From Symbiodinium natans (taxonomy: Eukaryota; Sar; Dinophyceae; Suessiales; Symbiodiniaceae): a stretch of 64,000 nt of DNA. The DNA is taken from positions 314,501-378,500 of the forward strand of contig CAJNDS010002145.1 in assembly GCA_905221605.1 (NCBI GenBank). The letters run 5' to 3'. Within the stretch, counting starts at the first letter, position 1; each line of letters opens with the position of its first letter. The notes beneath the pieces were generated by a model, which had not been told where the DNA came from, did not search any database, and worked only from the letters and a program-made list of their open reading frames with translations. A program made the position numbers and the translations under genes. Below are positions 35,784 through 47,899 of this stretch, piece after piece.

Positions 35784-38700
35784 TCACGACAAACGAGGGC
35801 TGAACATGACGGCCTTTGTGAAATCAATTCGTCTGGTTTTGAACCTGAGGACTCCAAGTGATTCCAAGTGATTCCAAGTGATTCCAAGTGATTCCAAGTG
35901 CACAGAACAGGCCACGTACGACAAATCAAACGGTGCAAGGCGCACACCCGATCCACATACTGCGGTACCAGAATCCAACAACGAACGTACCGCAGAAGAG
36001 AGCGGACATCGCCTGCAAGACTGCACAATCTACACAGTGTAATACAAAATGTAACAGTACCAGATAGTACCAGCCTGATTCCCTGCTCAAGATTCTGCAA
36101 AAGCGCATCAAGTGGCATCAAGAGATCCGCTTTTCCAGCCTTCAAGCCGACCAGTTTGCGCTCATCGTGTGCCGGTTCTGCGGCCCAGCAGAGGAAATTC
36201 ACAACCTCGGCTCGGCCCAACAAATGATAACAAAGGAGTATTGCATGTGTAGATATGTGTAGATGAGGCCAGCACAGGCATACGCATCATACTCATGCTG
36301 GGCTGCACAAAGCCACTAAGCTGCAAAACATGCAAGCACTCGGGCTCACTCACTTGGGCAATACACAATCGGTAACCGAAGCGGCTAAATCAGAAACCAG
36401 GAAATACCAGGAAAACACATGATGCGGAAACGACGACTAATTCGGAATAATTCGGAAGCCGGCAAATGGCTGATTCGCAAACCAGCAAACGGCTGATTCG
36501 TAAACCGGCAAACGGCTGATTCGGCAACATGCAAACAGCTGAGTCGGAAAATGCAAAATGGCTGAATCAAGAACTGGGACATGGAGGATTGGGAAGCCAG
36601 TAAACGATAATTCGGAACCGGGAAAGCCATTACTTTGAAACTAAAAACGGCAAGAGCTCGACTTGTAAAATCTTTACTCGTCCTCACCCTCCCAACCCCA
36701 CCCCAACCCCCTCCACCCCCGCCCCCCCCCAACACACCCCCCCACCCGCATCCAGCAGGTTTCTGCTTTGCAGTTCCTGATGCGCAGATCCTATTCGCGC
36801 GCGGCAGTTTCTTCGCAGTCTCCGAATCGCGCTGGTTTGTGATGCGTAGGTTTCCAAGTTTTCTGATGCGCAGTTTCTGATTCGCGCGGATTGCTCATGC
36901 ACAGTTTCTGATTCGCACGAGTTTCTGATGCTCATTTTCTGATTCGCAGTTTCCGCATCACGCTAGTTTCTGATTCACAGTTGCTGACTCGCGGTTACTG
37001 ATTCGTAGGCCAGCTTCTGAGTTTTTTGCTTGATCCATCCGGACACACCCTCCAGGGCCAGCTGGCGAGCTGGAGGCCACAAACGCGGCGGGCCGCTAGC
37101 ATCCCCCTTGTTACATGGAAGACGAGTCGGGCCATAGCTGCAAGTTTTGCCAAACACGTCTGCGATCGGGCCCTCCTTCCTTATACCAAGACGTGGCGGG
37201 CCGATAGCAGCACTTATGTTGCATGAAGCGCCAAAGTGTGCTGCGATTGGCGTGCTCGCTCGTTGTACAAAAGACGAATTTGCACGCACATGTGCAGTGC
37301 TGTACCGACCAAGGCTGCAACATCCTTGGCCATCTGCGACTTTGTGCATGGAGTGCCGTCCTTCGAGCGGAATTTTCATCTGATCTGCAACGTGCATCTA
37401 GTTGGTTGAAAACGCAGGTGTTTGCAAAGCTACCTGCCTCATAATCAACCAGGCCATCTGAGTGCAAAGGGCTCGGCATTCCGATCAGGCCTGGCAGGAT
37501 GGCTTCTCCACACGGAGAATCCATGACAAGTCGGGGAACATAAAAAAGGTCACACATGCGCCAAGGAGGTCACCCCATGTCAAACCAACTATCTTGCTGC
37601 CATGCTACCTGTTTCTTATGGACGGGATTGATCACGCAGATTCGCAGCAGAACAGTGCAAGTCGAGGCATTTCCCCAAGGAGGCATTAGAAAAGTGTGCA
37701 ACGAACACGTGACGGCGACAGGCACCAAAAGGTTTTTGTTAAAGCCGGCCTCCAGGGAAGTACCTTGGTTGCACCGTGCATTGCTCTGTGACACATGTAT
37801 CACATCAGTTGCAGAACGGGATACCCACGCCGGTTTGCGACGACAAAACCCCTATACCCTGTTGTGATCTGGAGGGGCCGGTTTTTACATAACTTACATT
37901 CAGCTGTACATCTTCATCTTCATTACTGGGACAAACTTCATGAATCGTCGTACCAGCTGCACATTGTAGTACAGCCCGTCGCGAACTTCGATGCCAGCGG
38001 GAGGGTCCTTGATGAAATAACCGAGCTTTGACAAACGCTGTCAGACCAATAGATGCAACAGGACAGCACGTGAGAGCCAGTGACAGGGGCCACCACTCGG
38101 TAGCCCAGCAACAAGGCAAAAATGTAGTCCAGTCCTCATGTGAGTCAAGGTGGACAGCTTTCTCTACAAACATATTAAGTGTACAATCATGCGCATGGAC
38201 CACAAGGCTGCGCAGCCTTCATGCTTTGCGGTGGTGTACACGCTGAGATCTGGCCTGCGATGGAACACGTGTAAGGCACAAGTATCTCTTTCTGGCGACA
38301 AGACATGATATGCTGTGGACACTGCGGATTCGCGCCACCATTGGCGTAGCGAGCAGACTGCACACGTTGGGGTTTCAGCCCGTCAACGCCCAGTGCTGCG
38401 ACACAAAGACACCTCGCCTCCTCGTTTGGATAAGGTGATGGAAAGGCATCCACGAGGATACCCGGCCGAGTAAACATCTCCCCTTTCAGTAAGCGCTGAG
38501 CTTGATTGATGGGTGTTTGCCTCTGCGATGCTTCAGCCTGCCTTCATCATTTGGTCCATCCACTACATCGTAGCTTGAGGCGATCTCCTGACGAGATGCG
38601 GGAGTAATCTTGCCCTAATCAACCTCCTGATGGGAACACGGTTAAACTGTCTAACCCATTGGGCGAGGAGCGGAGGCTGGAAGACTGGAATCCTGGAAGG

Positions 38701-39150
38701 AGGAGTGCGCCAACAAATCGCGAGACAACGGCCGAACTTCTTGGCGTATCTTAGCGTGCTACTTCCTGGTTGACGAATGTTGATCACCAGGACGACGACT
38801 AATCATGGCTAACGATGGTCTAGCTAAGGGATACCTGGCGCTTGAATTAGCTGCACTTTGGCAAGCACAAGCCGTGAACACCTTTCTGTCGCTTGATCAT
38901 CCGCATTGACTCCTTCATACGCTTCTCTGGAAGAACGAAATTCACCAGGTGTCTGAAGTGAAGCCTCCCATTGACATTTGCTGACATTTGCTGATTGCCG
39001 AGTGTCAAGACACAACCTGCAGCTGAGCTGTGGACTGTTTCATCGAGTGGCAAGTTGCACAAACCTGTGCAAGAGCGGGCACAGCGGCAGAATGTGGTGC
39101 ATAAGGATGCAAAACAAAGGCCACCTGCCGGTACACCTCGTAACCACGGC
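35784..39150 (-). CDS. CYC1: Cytochrome c1 (mitochondrial complex III), multi-exon, N-terminus unresolved
   Basis: Heme-bearing subunit of ubiquinol-cytochrome c reductase, anchored in the inner mitochondrial membrane. Exons: 39125-39150 (RGYEVYRQ), 39036-39064 (VCATCHSMK, the heme c motif CxxCH), 38913-38964 (LHFRHLVNFVLPEKRMK), 38542-38587 (EIASSYDVVDGPNDE), 38418-38482 (EMFTRPG to YPNEE), 38323-38357 (SARYANGGANP), 38217-38254 (PDLSVYTTAKHE), 38097-38134 (LDYIFALLLGYR), 37963-38007 (DPPAGIEVRDGLYYN), about 37434-37505 (ILPGLIGMPSP, with the axial Met), 36140-36205 (VVNFLCWAAEPAHDERK), 35954-36012 (membrane helix AMSALFCGTFVVGFW) and 35784-35844 (FKTRRIDFTKAV, stop). Phases agree at nearly all junctions. 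Donors are six GT, four GC and one or two GA; acceptors are AG|G at almost every site. Unresolved are the N-terminal targeting exons, the join before 37505, and a small exon between 37434 and 36205 expected for the TPAT..Q..KD segment. Confidence 0.95.
35851..35900. repeat. Five 10-base tandem repeats in a cytochrome c1 intron
   Basis: Near-perfect units of ATTCCAAGTG (the first begins ACT) end seven bases from the acceptor of the last cytochrome c1 exon. Confidence 0.9.
36437..36640 (+). repeat. 23-base minisatellite
   Basis: CTGATTCG-type cores start at 36447, 36470, 36493, 36516, 36539, 36562, 36584 and 36607. The spacer carries AAACCGGCAAACGG variants. It is intronic in the cytochrome c1 gene. 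Confidence 0.85.
36675..36757 (+). repeat. C-rich polypyrimidine tract
   Basis: CCCCACCCCAACCCCC followed by a run of nine C and more C-rich words separate two minisatellites. Confidence 0.8.
36778..37018 (+). repeat. Alternating 14/17-base minisatellite
   Basis: Units begin CTGATTCG or CTGATGCG and end in CAGTTT or GAGTTT. In the best part (36863 onward) their lengths run 14, 17, 14, 17, 14, 14, 17, 14, 14. The CTGATTCG core is shared with the 23-base array to the left. Confidence 0.8.
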
Positions 39151-39159
39151 CTCAGTCTG

Positions 39160-42100
39160 TACGAAATGGAGGTCCGAGTGGGCAGAATTGAGGGTCAGGT
39201 GCACTCAAAAAGTGTCGATATCGTGCTTTTATTGATGATGAAAGCGGGGTGCTTCGAGGTGGTTCGGGGCAGCCTTCAAATGCTTTCAACCCGACGATTC
39301 AACATTTAATCGTCCGTTGAATACCTTGTGTCGATTTGTGTCGTACGCAGCGTACGCTGGAGCCATTGGACCGGGGACCAGTGCACACAACAACAGTCGG
39401 AACACGCCAAGCGATGGTCACAGAAACAATAGTCGAACACACATGCGCATCAGTACTGACAGGCTGCTGCCAATATTCATTTCAAACCGATGCTGATAAT
39501 ACTTGACTTTGAACAAGTTTGCAATACATTTTGTAATATGAAATTATTAACCCTCTGGGATACCCCAGTTTTGAGGCTACAGGCACCTCCTGGGTGCCTT
39601 GCGCACGCTCGGGATCTCGTGGGCATGAAGTATTGACTTCACCCAAAACGGGTATCGCCTCAGGAGAACTGCAAACATTCTAACGCTGCAGAACATTTCT
39701 GTTCGTGGCCTTGCGCTTTGCAGCCTGAGCAGCACGCGGAGGATGTGGAGGATCCTTGTCGTCGCCTGTTTCTTGGCAAAGCCATGTCGCAATGTGTGTA
39801 CAGACTTGTACAGACACCATGTACCCCTACTGGCTGCCATGTGAGGGAAGAGCAAGAAGGCAAGCCGATTGAATGCAACGTGGCTCGACCGGCGAGTTGG
39901 GAAGTCGAGTCGTCGAAAAAAGCGTGGACCGAATCAGAAACTACAAAAGACCGCATCGGCAAACAACCGAGACTGAGTCAGACAACGACACGGCACAAGG
40001 CAGACAAAAACAACAGGATAACAGAGAATGCTCATGCCATATAGACAGGTGTTAGGCATTTAAAGATCTAGATGACTTCCAATACAACCAGTTGCGTTCC
40101 CGCTTCCGCAAGAGCAGGTCAGGCTATAGTTTTCTCGACTCAAGCGAGGTGACTCGCATGCACTTTTGCTGACTCGAACGATACTCAACATGTGCGCTTA
40201 AATGTAAGAGACTACGCAGGCCAAAGCAAGTCATTGATGCGCTATGTTGCCGGACTGTGTCCCCAACTTATTGTTCAGACTGCTTGAGCATCCAACACGC
40301 GAGTGGTTAAACGAGGCAGCTGAAGCGTCATTGATCATTCATCTCGGCCCCGTGATGAAGGTGGCTTTATCCAAACGAGAAATTCATCAAGTCTGAGCCC
40401 TGTGCATTGCGCTGGCAAAGACCGAGCAACAAAGGCAGCGCTGCCCAGAGCAGCGGCCCCTGCAGTCGCTGCGCAACTGTGCTGAGAGCTCTGAGATCAC
40501 CGTAGATTGTCAATGTCTGTTGTTCTTGATTGAGTAGTGCTCAGTAACACTTTGTACATCCTTACATTGCCTCCCAGCGAGCGTGCGACGCGTCTGGCAG
40601 TGAAGGCCATGACCTTGCAGGTCTTGGCAGGGCTGGTGTGATTCGTTGGCGCACAGATTCTGTCCTATTTCCTGCTGTGCCAGCAGATCACTGCTGGGGG
40701 TCCCCCAAACAAACTTCGGAGCCTACAGAGCCTACAGTCCCAAGCTTGCAAGGTTTTCTGAGCCAGCCGCCCCAACGTAAGCTGGAACCCCTGTGGCCAA
40801 GTCTGCTTGCTGAGCCGAAACAAAAATACGCGTGGTGTGACATATTGGGACATGGTGTGACGAGGGTCCGATCACCACACAGATGTACACCGTTGGCGGC
40901 AAGTGGAGGCAGATGAGGATTCTGATGTAAAGTCGCCGACAATCACTGAGAGTTTACATCTCACATGCACTCCCCCAAGAGCACTCTTGCATGATGACGT
41001 GAGTGTGACATTTGACGTTAAAATGCCCGCCTTGGCACATCCTGATGTGCCTAACCCCTCAATAGTGGCCGGGCTGTGGTTAGTTAGCTACGTGTCAGCA
41101 ACACAACAATCGGAAAGAGAAGGAAAAGCAAGTGCGTGCGCTGACATGTCGTAAGGTATCGCACGAGCAAAAATCAAGCAACAAGAAGCAAGCAGTGCAA
41201 AAGCATTAGGCGTACACCGGATGCAAGTAGATGCAGGTAAGCGCAAGAAACGACCAAAACGATTCGAACGGATGTGCTTCTAGCATCTTCCGCCTGAACC
41301 GAGGGGCAAATTGTTGATGCAATGCAGCGCTGACTCGCACAGCTCGAGTTCATTTTCGCAGCCTGAGCCAAGCCTCAAACGTTGTTGCAGGCCAGCCCAC
41401 GCAATCTAGGGTCGATCCTCGCTGGATCTAACCCCAGCCATAAGTCTTTGGGAAGCTTTGCCTGGTGAGTGAAACATACTGGTAAGCACGACGATGGAGT
41501 CATTGGCTGCGACGAACCTCACCAAGGACCTCACGAGAGGTGCACACTCAATCGCCCGCATTTCTGTTTATCTCAAAGGCTGCATTCGTTTGAATTTCTA
41601 TGCATTTCCAAACTGGTGTATGGAGAAGAGCACAGAGGGCGAACCTTTACTTCTGCAAACACACGCACGCACAAAGCCCATGAAGCCAGGAAAAGGCATC
41701 AGCCCCTCTCAATGACTCAACTGAAGCGAAGTGCCGAACCCTGGGGCGCATGCCTCAACAGGCGTCTGATCATAAGCACTGGGGTCGCAGCCTGAAGAAC
41801 TGCTACGCAAGTGTCGATGGCGATTCCTGCACCTGCACTCGGACGACTCAGAAGCATGAGTTTGTCTATACATCGATATGCGAAGAGGATCTGTGCCTGG
41901 GCACATTCGAGAGCCTGATGGCCCGACATTGGCAAACACCATGTTCCGCTCCTCCATCCAACTTGCATGCAAGACAACGATCCGCTCAACGAGCCGCTCA
42001 CAATGTGCTCAACATACTTGGACTATCATGGCCTGGAGCCCTGGTCGATCAGGATTGAACTCGAACGCATCCACGCCCCAAACTTCCTGTTGTCGTGCGG

Positions 42101-42600
42101 CTCACTTAAAACTTCATTGCATGTGCTCTCTACACCTGTATTACTAGGAGAGAGCACAATATGATTAAGTGAACAGAGTGAGTGAAGAAGCACGCAATAA
42201 TACTGGTGTGCGAACGTAATGAGCGAGCAATTTTTGCATTCTTACTTGGCTCGCTTGTAATACTAAAGGAAGCATGCGGGCCCCCTTGTTCGTATCTTTG
42301 TTTCACTTTTTGGTAATTGAATTTCTGGAATTATACAGCGAATTAAGAAAGGCCTTCTAGTTTAGTGTTGATTTAGTCTCTTAACAGTATTAATTTTCTA
42401 TTATCTTTTCCTTTTACTTTCAGTAGCTTTAATATCCTAATTGTAATTGTAATATTGTATCCTAAAGGTAAAGGCAAAAATAATTCGAATTTTATGTTAC
42501 TTTTCAGGGTTTTCCAGGGTGAAGCGTGAAGACTCAAGAATCGCTTAGTCATTCCAAATCCTGCAGTTCGTCCATGATGCCGCCTTAATAATAGGTTTGT
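39160..42600. other. No supported gene
   Basis: The N-terminal exons of cytochrome c1 should lie somewhere here but were not identified. A candidate piece is near 39315-39350. Otherwise only short frames are present. Confidence 0.35.
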
Positions 42601-42633
42601 GTCCAGTTCCCACGGTTGAAGAGAATAAGAGAG

Positions 42634-42684
42634 CACACTAATACTAATGTTACAAGTTAACGCGTGAATATTAGTATTAGTGTG
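42634..42684. repeat. Perfect 15-bp inverted repeat, possible MITE relic
   Basis: CACACTAATACTAAT at 42634-42648 faces its exact complement at 42670-42684 around a 21-base loop. It sits in an AT-rich stretch with further TTAATAT words. Confidence 0.7.
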
Positions 42685-43159
42685 TGAACACATGAACGAA
42701 GTAAGGGCCCTATTAATATAATAGCTATAATATGAGGGCCCATGAGTATCCTTAATATTATACCGGGCTAATATACTACTTTCATGCCCGGTTCATAGAC
42801 TGGTTTTTAATATTGAATTTTCTATCTTCTTTGCCTTACTCTCAAGCAGGCTCAAACTGCTGCTCCCTGATGATTTCTTGCGTCTTTGCCGAAGTCGGAG
42901 GGTATGTTGTAAGGAATCGAGCCCTAGCTCGTGACCCACCAAAACGAACGCGCGCGCACAGATTTGCCGCACCCTTGAAGGGTAGAACAACCGAGTGCGT
43001 TTTATTGAGATCTGGCACTTCGACCGCCGAGCTTTGTGAAGGAACTTTCTCATTCTTGATGTGGCCATGACTGCCCCCAACGGCAGAAGGTGGCTGCCAG
43101 ACGTTGCGTGGATCGAGGAAATACGTCCTTATACCACAGCATCAGCATACCATCATTAT

Positions 43160-43305
43160 TCGTGTCGGCCTCCGGCCTCCGGTCGAAGAGGCATCTAGAC
43201 CAGTCTGCTTCCCCTTTCCCAACCCTTCCCCCCCGCCCGCCTGAACCCCACGCCAAGCGACATACGACTTTGGCTTTCCTTCGGATGCGCAGGCGGCCCT
43301 CGCAA
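43160..43305 (+). repeat. Interspersed repeat family, copy 3
   Basis: GGCCTCCGG, GAAGAGGCATCTAGACCAG, a C-rich tract, GCGACATACGACTTTGGC and TTTCCTTCGGATGCGCA match the order seen in the 18.4-kb copy. The 3' block is truncated. Confidence 0.6.
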
Positions 43306-43309
43306 GGGT

Positions 43310-46300
43310 TTGCAATTGTTGTTGGTGTTGTTGCGTAGTGTTCTTACAGCAATGTATACATAATATGAATATGTGTGTGCCCGCGGAGCCGAGCAGCCGC
43401 TCTCACCTACGGAAGATAATGAAGACATTCCGTCGCCAACATGTGCCAGTAGCAAAAGTGCTCGTCAGTGTCAGAACGATGTATGCCAACTTATCGAGTT
43501 CAACCGCAACTGCTGTGACATTGACATCAAGCAAGCATCATGGCTACGAATGGCGCTTGGACGTGAACATGGGCTCTCGTGTCTCTGCGCCTGGTCCGTC
43601 ATGGCAAGATTCCTTGAGCACTAGATTGGCGGGATATTGGAGGCATAAACAGAGTGTCGGTTGTATGTACATGAAGATTGGCAGCCTCAAGTCGGACCGT
43701 GCAGCACACGCTTTCATTTCCAGCCGAGGTGCGTTGGAACCAAGATTCGTGTGCCAGCAGGAAAATCGACTGTGGAACCTGCGCTGCCATGAACCACACA
43801 TGCCCAATGTACAAGCAGCTTTCTTACCAAAACACGGCTCGCAGACCTTGGATGGTAACCGAGAACGCTTCCTTGGCACCAGCCAACCCATGGCAGTCAT
43901 GCAAGGAGCAACATCGGTATACATTATACAACATCATGCCACACCATTCCTAGCTTGCAATTTAACGACTTACAGCAGATGGAAAGGCCGCCGAGTCACT
44001 GTAGCGACGTGATGAACTGAGCTAACGGGCGGATGCAGGCGGGCGGCCTCTGGCAACTGTTTGCTTCAACTGAGTTCAAATCAAAGAACACCACTATTAC
44101 ATCACTTCAGTTGATACCAGTGGGTCCAAAAGACGGCCGCGCTGCCACTCCCAAAACGCTGTTGGTTCATCATGTAATGATCGACTTCCCACAACTGTCG
44201 CGGGCGCAACTTTGCCCGAAGGATGTGTACACAGAGATCAATGCGTAGAAGCATTGATTCTTCCGATTGATTCCACGTTCTCATGACTATCAATGTTGGC
44301 TTTCTGCTTTGACAGTACCTTAGGCATCTCATGCAGTCGCCTCGTAGCAGAAGTTCCTCAAGGCAACATCATCCTCAGAGAGCAGTTCGATTCAAGGAAA
44401 CAGCGGAGATTTTAAAAGCATAGCATCTGAGAATCTAAAGCTCTTACGTGTTCTTGGCCGCAGAAGCTTGAGCTTTAAGCTAGTCTTACACTAGCTCATT
44501 GCATCTCATGACACATGACCGACATGAAAAACTTTTTTGCCCTCGACAACTTGCTGTACCCAAATTCGCCGAGCGACCTTCAAATCAAGTTTGTCCCACA
44601 GGGCGGGTATGTCGATTTTGTCCATATCCTTCACACGAAGACGGGTGCTCTGACAATGAACACAAAGTTAAACGGCTTGTGTTCCAGTCCCACTTGTCCC
44701 CACAGCTTGACTACGCAGATGCAACTGCTACATGCTGCGAAGGGGAAGTAGCGCATGCAGCGCCGCGTCGTAGGTCTTCGCAACATGCACTCACAATATA
44801 GTGATGAGCGATGAAGGCAACGCAACAGCTTCTTTACAAAATGACCTGAGCAATGCTGAGCAATGCCTGAAGTCCAACAGTGGTAGCGGCGAGCTTATCT
44901 CAACCCACTTGCGCAGAACCCTGGCGTAGATCCGCGTGCGTAGCGCCTTATAGGGATCCGATGCCCTCGCGAGGTCTTCTGCTTTTGTGACCCGAAAAAG
45001 TGAAATGCAAGAAAGCGTTCCGCGGGGCGTTCCCGAGTGACTTAAAGAGCTGCTTCAAGCTCTCTGTGTTCAGGAGGCCCTTGTACAGATGACCCGGGAT
45101 GTCCGGATCCTCTGATTCCTGCGCTCGGTCTGTGAGACATCAGGTCGCGAAATACACATCACCCCATTTTGGACGCTACAGAACGCAAACACTCATCAGC
45201 AGCGGAAGTACGCATCAGGGCAGAGCAACCCTCAGCAAACACAGGTCAAACTGCCGGACGTGCTGCGGACGCCAGCGATTTTGGATGTTTATACAGTATT
45301 CTACTATAGTACCTCACTGTCGACAAACGCCTGTGTGCAAGATGTTTGGCGGGTCCGTTGACCATTCAGTTACAGACTTTCTTCGAGTATATAGGGACTT
45401 TAGGGTGGGACCCTGCATTTTGGCATACGCAATTTGGACAGACGGTCCCAATATTTCACAGTTGTTTTCAACAATAGAGATTCGGCATAGCTGCTGTGGC
45501 CAGGCTGTAGCGCTGGACCCAGGCGGGTTACCGAGAGGAAGCCTAGACAAACCAAGAACCGGCAACAACGTACATAGCTCCAAATCGAGTGGGGATCACG
45601 AATCACGGCTCACTTCGCGTTCTTGTGTTCTGGTCATTTTCTGTTGCGCGTTGCTATGCACACAGGAGTGCTGCAGTTTCGAGCTGAATTTTGAGCAGAC
45701 ATGGTTGGCGTCCATGCTCTGCAAGCGCTAGCAGATCGAGGTCACGCCCACTGTGCGTGGTTCTGCTGCGCACCCAGTACTGGCTTCTACAATCGCAGCA
45801 TGCATTGTTCCTAGTGTTCAGATTGTCAACACGGTTTGGATGCCTGCGCGGGCCTACGGCGGGGGCCTGCCCACCTTGCAGAATAGCCTACGCCGAGTTG
45901 ATGTTCAGCCCCTGAAGCTATATACGGCTTTTGGAAATCTGCTCCTTCTTCTTTTGCTGAGGATGCGCGTTGCAAGATGGCATTCGACAGGTCAAGAGTG
46001 TGTGAAGTGACATGGCCCGGTACTACGATTGGCAAAGGTTTCCATGCACAACAAACAGCCGCCCAAACCGACTCGCGACTTAGACGAAGCCTACGCGCCC
46101 CACGCGGATCGCGCCAATCGGTTTTATGTATGATCCAGTGTGGCCCAGCCCATTTTCAACGTCTGAGCATTCCTACGGATCGGACCCAACGCCCACCCAA
46201 TTTGGCACTTCAGGGTTCAGGGCTTTCCATAGACGATGTCAATGACATGATTTGACATGATGTTCTTCGTGACCGCGACGACTCTAGTCTTCGCAGCTCT

Positions 46301-47690
46301 GAGTCCCCTGAAATGTACTCGAGAGCCCCTGTCCATTTCGAAAAAGGTTCGGCACTCGACACCAAACTATAATGGGATCGCATGCTGGAAGAGTTGAGTC
46401 CCACGGCATGCCAGATCCCCTTTCTGTCGTGACCGCGACCTATGCTGCAATCGTTGCTTCATGTTGCTTCTAAACATCTAAACAGGTGAGCTTGTACCAG
46501 TGGGTCTTGAGAAAAACAACCTGTCACTCCTGTCATCTAAGTTTCAACATGTGAGGCGAACTCAACTTGCAGCTGGCTAAGCATTTCGCAAGATACCAAA
46601 TCACATTATGCCAGCGTAGACTCGGCATAGACCATGGGCATTCGAAAGATCACTCCATTGGTGAGCCCGACATCCAAAAGCAACGACAGTTTCGCGTTTC
46701 GCGAGCCTAGATGTGCAAACGTGACAACAGTTTGGCATTTCGCGCGCCCTCGATGACAGCTTCGGGCGCAGCACCCGACAAAGACAGCAGTTTCATACTT
46801 CTCTTCAAGTGCATCTCAGAAAAATTCCGGAAGCTACTGGCAGCCTTATACGGTGGCAGCTTCAATCCGCCAGTGATGGACTTGGCCTGAGGTCAGGACA
46901 TGCATGAAATAGCAAACTGGCTTCAACTTGGTGGTAAGCTGAGAAGATGACCAACTGAAACGTGCCAGTAATTGCGGCCATTCTAAAAATGCAGGTTGTT
47001 AGCCTCGGCTTGCCCACAGGCCCTCACAGCAAGTCTTCGCAGCATCATTCTGGCTGCTTCACGGCATCCGCACGGGAAGGACTAGCACCAGGAAACTTAT
47101 GGCAGCAACTAAGGGACGGATTCTCAAACACGGCATGTGTGACAAATCCAAACGGAAGCCAATCTCTCAGCATGTCTCTGCCACACGGCCTTGCCAGCTC
47201 GAGTTTGGACATCTTGCCATAGCGCTCTTCACCTTGGCGTAAGCAGCCATCGCGAGACAGTCGGTTCTGTGGCAGAAGGGCAGCTGCTGTAGCAGCTGCT
47301 ACAGCGCTCCCCCACCTACGATCACCTATGCTCCACCTTCCAACCATGGATTCCAGCCTTCGGTGAAGTCGGAAAGCGCTGGGCTGCTGTATATCCTGGC
47401 ACCCGCAGCACATGGGTGCCACCGATGGCGGTAGGAGAGCTCAGGCCTATCATCTATCTGCTTGATAGCGCCGTTCAGAATTCCCAAATTCGCCTGAGAC
47501 AGCGGAACGACATGGTGCGAGACGAGAGAGCGATGAGAAAGAAAGATTCACTCTGCAGGTCGAGATCAGATTGAATTCTGAGAGCTGAGAGCCAGTCGAA
47601 AGGCACCAAATACTCAAAAGCAATCCTCGCTTGAAGATGTTGTAATTACGAAGCAGACATACTCAACGACAAGCCAAGCAAACCACGAGT
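43310..47690. other. No firmly supported gene
   Basis: At 44515-44690 both strands read open and protein-like (plus: NLLYPNSPSDLQIKFVPQGG; minus: DIPALWDKLDLKVARRIW), so neither is called. A minus fragment at 47045-47230 (SKLELARPCGRDMLRDWL) is equally uncertain. Confidence 0.3.
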
Positions 47691-47699
47691 CGCGTGACA

Positions 47700-47890
47700 A
47701 CTTTCGTCAGAACTGTTGGACCGAAGGTGCTTCGCAGCTTCAGTAACAGATGTCAATTCCTCTTCAAGTGAGACTAGCTGCGGCACATCGCCCTTCATCA
47801 CCGGGAGAAGTGTCTTCATCACTTCAGGGTCTTCTGGGTCAAGTCCGACCATCACCTGGGCGACAGTGAGGAGTCCAACCGCAGGATTCA
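47700..47890 (-). other. Exon-like segment of an unidentified protein
   Basis: The minus strand reads VMVGLDPEDPEVMKTLLPVM, then PQLVSLEEELTSVTEAAKHL. An AG|G acceptor (CGCCCAG|GTG) precedes VMVGL. It is acidic, helical and convincing in composition, but no neighbouring exon was joined. It may be the 3' part of a helical-repeat gene whose other exons lie at 49-53 kb. Confidence 0.4.
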
Positions 47891-47899
47891 CAGGTTGCA

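Noticed and set aside
43338..44012. Plus-strand 224-residue frame
   Set aside because: No recognisable domain or coding signature.
44370..44400. GTTCGATTC, a possible tRNA B box
   Set aside because: No matching A box or cloverleaf stems nearby.
44515..44751. Plus-strand 78-residue frame that looks fairly protein-like
   Set aside because: The complementary strand reads an equally plausible helical segment, so neither can be chosen.
45099..45731. Plus-strand 210-residue frame
   Set aside because: No domain; frequent rare-looking residue order typical of non-coding translation.
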